Program-made: the position numbers and the translations under genes
Source of the DNA: JBMHDN01 sp049889355
GTDB lineage: Bacteria > Pseudomonadota > Alphaproteobacteria > Puniceispirillales > Puniceispirillaceae
Length of the DNA stretch: 64,000 nucleotides
Assembly (NCBI GenBank): GCA_049889355.1
Contig: JBMHDN010000038.1
Span: 1-64,000 of the forward strand
Direction of reading: 5' to 3'
In this document: one piece after another, positions 61,695 through 64,000 of the stretch
How the letters are laid out: the number at the start of each line of letters is the position of its first letter
How positions within the stretch are numbered: position 1 is the first letter of the stretch
The notes under the pieces: model-generated
What the model was told of the DNA's origin: nothing
Database searches by the model: none
Seen by the model: the letters and a program-made list of their open reading frames with translations, nothing else

Positions 61695-62644
61695 TCAGCA
61701 TAGCGGGCTAAAAACGCCTCAATTTCTGGCCAGACTTTTGCTTGAATATCAGCTGTTTCACTGAAAATTTCATGACGTGCTTCGTCAATTACACGGATAT
61801 CGGCATCTGGCAGATAGGCCAGATATTCTTGTGCCGCTGGCAAGCTGCAAATATATTCCTGACCTGCCAGAAGGGCCAGAACCGGCACTTGCTGCTGTCT
61901 TAACCAATTTTTATTTAAGCTGGTATCCAGACAGGATTGATAGGCAGCACGCACCCAGCCGACCGTCGCAATCGTCCGGCGCAATTCAGGTGCACGTTCA
62001 AACCACTGATATGGCAAATCATAATAAGCTGGATCATGGGTCAGCGGATTCAAACTGGAATAACGACGGGCCAATGACATCGGCAATTTTTTCTGTGTCG
62101 GGGCACCGCGGGCATATAAAGGGGTTTTACCCAGCAGCTGTGCCAAACTCAAAATCAATCTGGCAGGTCCTAGATGCGGGCGTATCATGGGTGCCATCAA
62201 GAGCGCAGCCCTGATATGGCTGGCCAAACGGCCACAGCTGCGCAAAGCCATATGCCCGCCCATAGAATGGCCAATCAGTAAAAACCGATCATCGCGCCAG
62301 CCTGCTGCGGCCAATATCGCATCCAGCGCTGCATCATATTGTGCAAAATCGTCAATATGAACAGCCAGCTTGTCCTTTGCCAAATGCCCAGAGCGTCCTT
62401 GACCTGGCCAGTCAATCATCAAAACCTGATAGCCTAAATCAACCAGCCGCTTGGCTGTGTGCGCATGTTTTTCACAAAATTCTGTAAAGCCAGGCAGGAA
62501 AAGCACACGTTTATCTGCAGGCTGGTTACCTGCTGGCCATAAATGTGCGCGCACCTGTTGTGTGATCTGTGGGCTGAGGGCGACATCGGCGAAGATATCG
62601 CTGCCGCCTAATGGCGTGAAACGGGCTTCAAAGGCGTTTGTCAT
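61691..62644 (-). CDS. alpha/beta hydrolase, lysophospholipase-like
   Basis: A 317-residue serine hydrolase. The oxyanion region FLPGFTEFCEKHAHTAKRL, then DWPGQGRSGH, the nucleophile elbow GHSMGGH and the C-terminal DEARHEIFSE histidine match the PldB/monoacylglycerol-lipase group. The ATG at 62644 overlaps the ABC transporter stop by four bases, so the two are coupled. The frame upstream of 62644 lies inside the transporter gene and is a shadow. The lipid substrate is inferred. Confidence 0.88.
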   Translation of the reverse strand: MTNAFEARFTPLGGSDIFADVALSPQITQQVRAHLWPAGNQPADKRVLFLPGFTEFCEKHAHTAKRLVDLGYQVLMIDWPGQGRSGHLAKDKLAVHIDDFAQYDAALDAILAAAGWRDDRFLLIGHSMGGHMALRSCGRLASHIRAALLMAPMIRPHLGPARLILSLAQLLGKTPLYARGAPTQKKLPMSLARRYSSLNPLTHDPAYYDLPYQWFERAPELRRTIATVGWVRAAYQSCLDTSLNKNWLRQQQVPVLALLAGQEYICSLPAAQEYLAYLPDADIRVIDEARHEIFSETADIQAKVWPEIEAFLARYAD

Positions 62645-64000
62645 GACGGCTCCAGCCCTGAAACCTCCGTGCCATTTGGCTTGGATGTCTCCTGAAACCC
62701 GCTGGATTGACGCTCCCACATGGTGGCATAAAGCCCCTGCTGATCCAGCAATTCTAAATGTGTGCCACGCTCAACCAGCAGGCCATCCTGCAAGACCAGA
62801 ATTTCATCTGCATCAATAATTGTAGATAGCCGGTGGGCAATCACCAATGTTGTCTGCTGTGCTGACACTTTATTCAGGGCTTCTTGAATATCTTTTTCAG
62901 TCCGGCTATCCAGCGCAGATGTCGCCTCATCAAACAGAAAGACAGAAGGTGCTTTCAAAATCGTTCTAGCGATTGCCACCCGCTGTTTTTCACCGCCAGA
63001 GAGTTTCAGGCCGCGTTCACCCACCACGGTGTCATAGCCTTGAGGTAATTGCGCAATGAAACCATCTATCGAGGCCAAACGGGCAGCCTCTTCAATCTCA
63101 GCTTGAGAGGCGCCATCACGGGCATAGCCAATATTATAGCCGATAGAGGCATTGAACATCACGGTATCTTGCGGGACCACGCCAATTGCCGCCCGCACTG
63201 AATGCTGAGTGACCTGGCTGATATCTTGATCATCAATGAGGATTCGCCCGTTTTGTGGATCATAAAAGCGGAAGAGCAGCCGTGAAATGGTCGATTTACC
63301 GGCCCCGCTCGGCCCGACAATCGCCACACGCTTGCCTGCCTCAACCTCAAAAGAAACACCTTTTAGGATTTTGCGATCTTGATAGGTGAAATGCACATTT
63401 TCAAACCGAATAGCCCCACCATTGAGCTTTAATGCAGGTGCATCCGTTTCATCAGAAACATCCGGATATTCATCAAGCAGACCCAGCATGCGTTCTAAAT
63501 CAACGATAGATTGGCGCATCTCGCGGTAAATCCAGCCTAGAAAATTAAGCGGGATGTAAAGCTGCAGCAAATAGGTGTTTACCACCACAAAATCACCCAC
63601 CGACATCGCGCCAGACTGAATATCGCGCGCCGCCATAATCATCACCAATAACAGGCCGGTCGCAATAATAGCCCCCTGGCCGATATTCACCGCCGCTAAA
63701 GAGGTACGCGAGCGCACAGCGGCCGTCTCATAGCGTTGAAGGGCACTGTCATAGCGGCGCATTTCGGCTTCTTCTGCGTTAAAATATTTCACTGTTTCAA
63801 AATTCAGCAGGCTGTCCACCGCGCGGGTGGCTGCCTTTTCATCTGCCTGGTTCATCGCCCGCCGAAAAGCCATCCGCCATTCTGTTACCCGAATGGTAAA
63901 AAAGGCGTAGAGCGATACAGTGATAAAAGTAACTGCCGCATATTCAAAGCCGAACAGCCACCAGAGCAGGCCAGAGACAAATGCCAGCTCAAGCAAAATC
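62641..64000 (-). CDS. ATM1/HMT1-type ABC transporter, N-terminus beyond window edge
   Basis: The C-terminal 450-odd residues of a half-transporter with fused membrane and ATPase domains; the frame is open to the right edge. The membrane part includes the family phrase NFETVKYFNAEEAEMRRYD and YREMRQSIVDLERMLGLL. The ATPase has Walker A GPSGAGKST, Q-loop GVVPQDTVMFN, signature LSGGEKQRVAIAR, Walker B VFLFDEATSALD and H-loop IAHRLSTI. ATM1-like proteins export glutathione-linked sulfur compounds or metals; the exact substrate is not known. It is coupled to the hydrolase downstream. Confidence 0.93.
   Translation of the reverse strand, partial: ILLELAFVSGLLWWLFGFEYAAVTFITVSLYAFFTIRVTEWRMAFRRAMNQADEKAATRAVDSLLNFETVKYFNAEEAEMRRYDSALQRYETAAVRSRTSLAAVNIGQGAIIATGLLLVMIMAARDIQSGAMSVGDFVVVNTYLLQLYIPLNFLGWIYREMRQSIVDLERMLGLLDEYPDVSDETDAPALKLNGGAIRFENVHFTYQDRKILKGVSFEVEAGKRVAIVGPSGAGKSTISRLLFRFYDPQNGRILIDDQDISQVTQHSVRAAIGVVPQDTVMFNASIGYNIGYARDGASQAEIEEAARLASIDGFIAQLPQGYDTVVGERGLKLSGGEKQRVAIARTILKAPSVFLFDEATSALDSRTEKDIQEALNKVSAQQTTLVIAHRLSTIIDADEILVLQDGLLVERGTHLELLDQQGLYATMWERQSSGFQETSKPNGTEVSGLEPS

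Overview
This 64 kb window is chromosomal DNA of an alphaproteobacterium of roughly even base composition. The evidence is the GcrA and CtrA cell-cycle regulators, a C4-pathway 5-aminolevulinate synthase (HemA), a DksA that has lost most zinc cysteines, a GTTC-N7-GTTC SOS box at recA, the tig-clpP-clpX-lon-hup order, and an adenylylatable glutamine synthetase paired with a P-II protein. Gene content and style resemble marine SAR116-type bacteria (inference; not tested). I see no prophage, insertion sequence, CRISPR array or rRNA operon. Almost every gene is intact and housekeeping-like.

Layout. 1-2709 (minus): start of the complex I operon nuoABCD (nuoD runs off the left edge). 2710-8042: accessory block with a 1228-residue RTX/type-I-secreted surface protein, a small exported protein and a TPR protein. 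8274-9598: tRNA-Asp, a DUF3137-like membrane protein and tRNA-Val. 9710-16678 (minus): proteostasis block tig, clpP, clpX, lon, hup. 16727-17054: tRNA-Leu and tRNA-His. 17168-25760: aminotransferase, glnB-glnA, parE, an exported ankyrin protein, an alpha/beta hydrolase and a DEAD-box helicase. 25799-29806 (minus): pepN, gcrA and an AroE-like dehydrogenase with altered substrate residues. 30087-36148: an EF-hand protein, msrB, an orphan molybdenum hydroxylase large subunit, a CDP-alcohol phosphatidyltransferase next to a phosphatidylserine decarboxylase-like protein without catalytic residues, and a LysM protein. 36336-42341: LOG-family protein, icd, alaS, recA. 42503-45883: soluble histidine kinase, dksA, ctrA and a DUF3553-like protein. 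45680-54709: NAD-linked formate dehydrogenase (fused beta subunit plus alpha), hemA, hemH, tRNA-Gly, amtB. 54784-58116 (minus): queuosine genes queA-tgt-queG. 58153-64000: kdsD, fdhD-mobA, nadK, a lysophospholipase-like hydrolase and an ATM1-type ABC transporter cut by the right edge.

How the genes connect. Cell-cycle control (CtrA, GcrA, a CckA-like soluble kinase) sits with the proteases that act on such regulators in model alphaproteobacteria (ClpXP, Lon). Perfect TTAA-N7-TTAA CtrA-type boxes occur upstream of ctrA itself and upstream of the RTX surface protein, which suggests autoregulation and cell-cycle control of the surface protein. A molybdenum theme links the formate dehydrogenase, FdhD, MobA and the orphan hydroxylase. 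Nitrogen assimilation is represented by glnB, glnA and amtB. The queuosine enzymes share the window with two of their tRNA substrates (Asp-GTC, His-GTG).

The points most worth a second look are the catalytically dead Psd-like protein beside a CDP-alcohol phosphatidyltransferase, the two CtrA boxes, the His/Asp-repeat insertion in trigger factor, and the AroE-like enzyme with a rebuilt substrate pocket. All functional statements rest on reading motifs by eye; no database search was run.
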